Source of the DNA: Liolophura sinensis
Taxonomy: Eukaryota > Mollusca > Polyplacophora > Chitonida > Chitonidae
NCBI RefSeq assembly: GCF_032854445.1
Contig: NC_088302.1
Span: 49,690,046 to 49,754,045, forward strand
Reading direction: 5' to 3'
Length of the DNA: 64,000 nucleotides
Under the pieces are notes generated by a model. It did no database searches. It had not been told where the DNA came from and saw only the letters and a program-made list of their open reading frames with translations. The position numbers were made by a program, and so were the translations under genes. This document shows, piece by piece, positions 63,747 through 64,000 of this stretch. Within the stretch, counting starts at the first letter, position 1. Each line of letters starts with the position of its first letter.

Positions 63747-64000
63747 GAGGTAAAATGTAGTACAGATGGATCCATCCTGGGTGAATTATCCCTGATGAGG
63801 TAGAATGTAGCACAGATGGATGTATTCTGAGTGGATTATTCTGACGAGGTAGAATGTAGCACAGATGGATCCATACTGAGTGGATTATTCTGACGAGGTA
63901 GAATATAGCACAGATGGATCCATACTGAGTGGATTATTCTGACGAGGTAGAATGTAGCACAGATGGATCCATACTGAGTGGATTATTCTGACGAGGTAGA
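63747..64000. repeat. Minisatellite, 49-bp unit, at least 5 copies, runs off the window
   Basis: Units starting GAGGTARAATRTAGYACAGA begin at 63747, 63797, 63846, 63895, 63944 and 63993, with spacing 50, 49, 49, 49 and 49 bp. The first two units carry several differences, whereas the later ones are nearly identical, so homogenisation increases towards the right. The array lies in the TRPC intron and continues beyond base 64000. Confidence 0.95.

Noticed and set aside
1-64000. CRISPR arrays, operons, prophage or bacterial genes
   Set aside because: The direct repeats are contiguous minisatellites without unique spacers, and the gene structure has spliceosomal introns; nothing prokaryotic is seen.

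Overview
This is a eukaryotic, AT-rich, intron- and repeat-dominated window, most likely from a marine mollusc. The grounds are: (i) short interspersed elements of a type common in bivalve and gastropod genomes (a 3' end with a GTAAAACACCAATCAAATAAATAAA-like tail at 18.6 kb and 51.5 kb, and a tRNA-promoter SINE at 37.7-38.0 kb); (ii) abundant minisatellites and MITE-like hairpins; (iii) one clearly recognisable animal gene, a TRPC-family cation channel with short exons, consensus GT/AG splice sites and closest resemblance to the TRPC4/5/TRP-gamma branch. The species cannot be named from this alone.

Layout. 1-30 kb: no recognisable coding exon. It holds a 226-bp mariner-like MITE (362-587), a nine-copy 80-bp minisatellite (about 3.29-4.01 kb), a 92-bp duplication (8.85-9.03 kb), an ATGT microsatellite (13.95 kb), poly-G tracts, a MITE remnant (16.96 kb), a SINE (18.6 kb), a degenerate 71-bp array (19.0-19.6 kb) and a degenerate 23-bp array (26.8-27.1 kb). 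30.6-36.8 kb: a 3-kb segment present twice, about 1% diverged, the two copies meeting exactly at a 200-N gap; this looks like two unmerged haplotypes rather than a biological duplication. Each copy carries a CpG-rich stretch with a small Cys-rich open frame and a good splice-donor-like site. 37-60 kb: a tRNA-SINE, a 45-bp G-rich minisatellite of about 23 units with a 180-bp higher-order repeat (41.4-42.45 kb), another SINE, SINE-like fragments and a 153-bp hairpin MITE (58.5 kb); again no recognisable exon.

The only confident gene is at the right end on the + strand: TRPC coding exons 61370-61786 and 62223-62735, encoding the N-terminal 310 residues (pre-ankyrin segment, ankyrin repeats, TRP_2 region with an HCCC zinc-binding motif). 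The start codon lies 21 nt inside its exon, behind an in-frame stop, so the transcript should have at least one upstream non-coding exon. Much of the upstream 61 kb may be 5' intron or intergenic sequence; CpG-rich patches at 1.4, 20.2-20.8 and 32.4/35.6 kb are candidate places for promoters or 5' exons. The transmembrane part of the channel lies beyond the window. Just upstream of the start exon are three decayed look-alikes of its splice acceptor plus start codon. Downstream, the intron carries a degenerate repeat with a recurring TTGCTGAGGT core and a 49-bp minisatellite that runs off the window edge.
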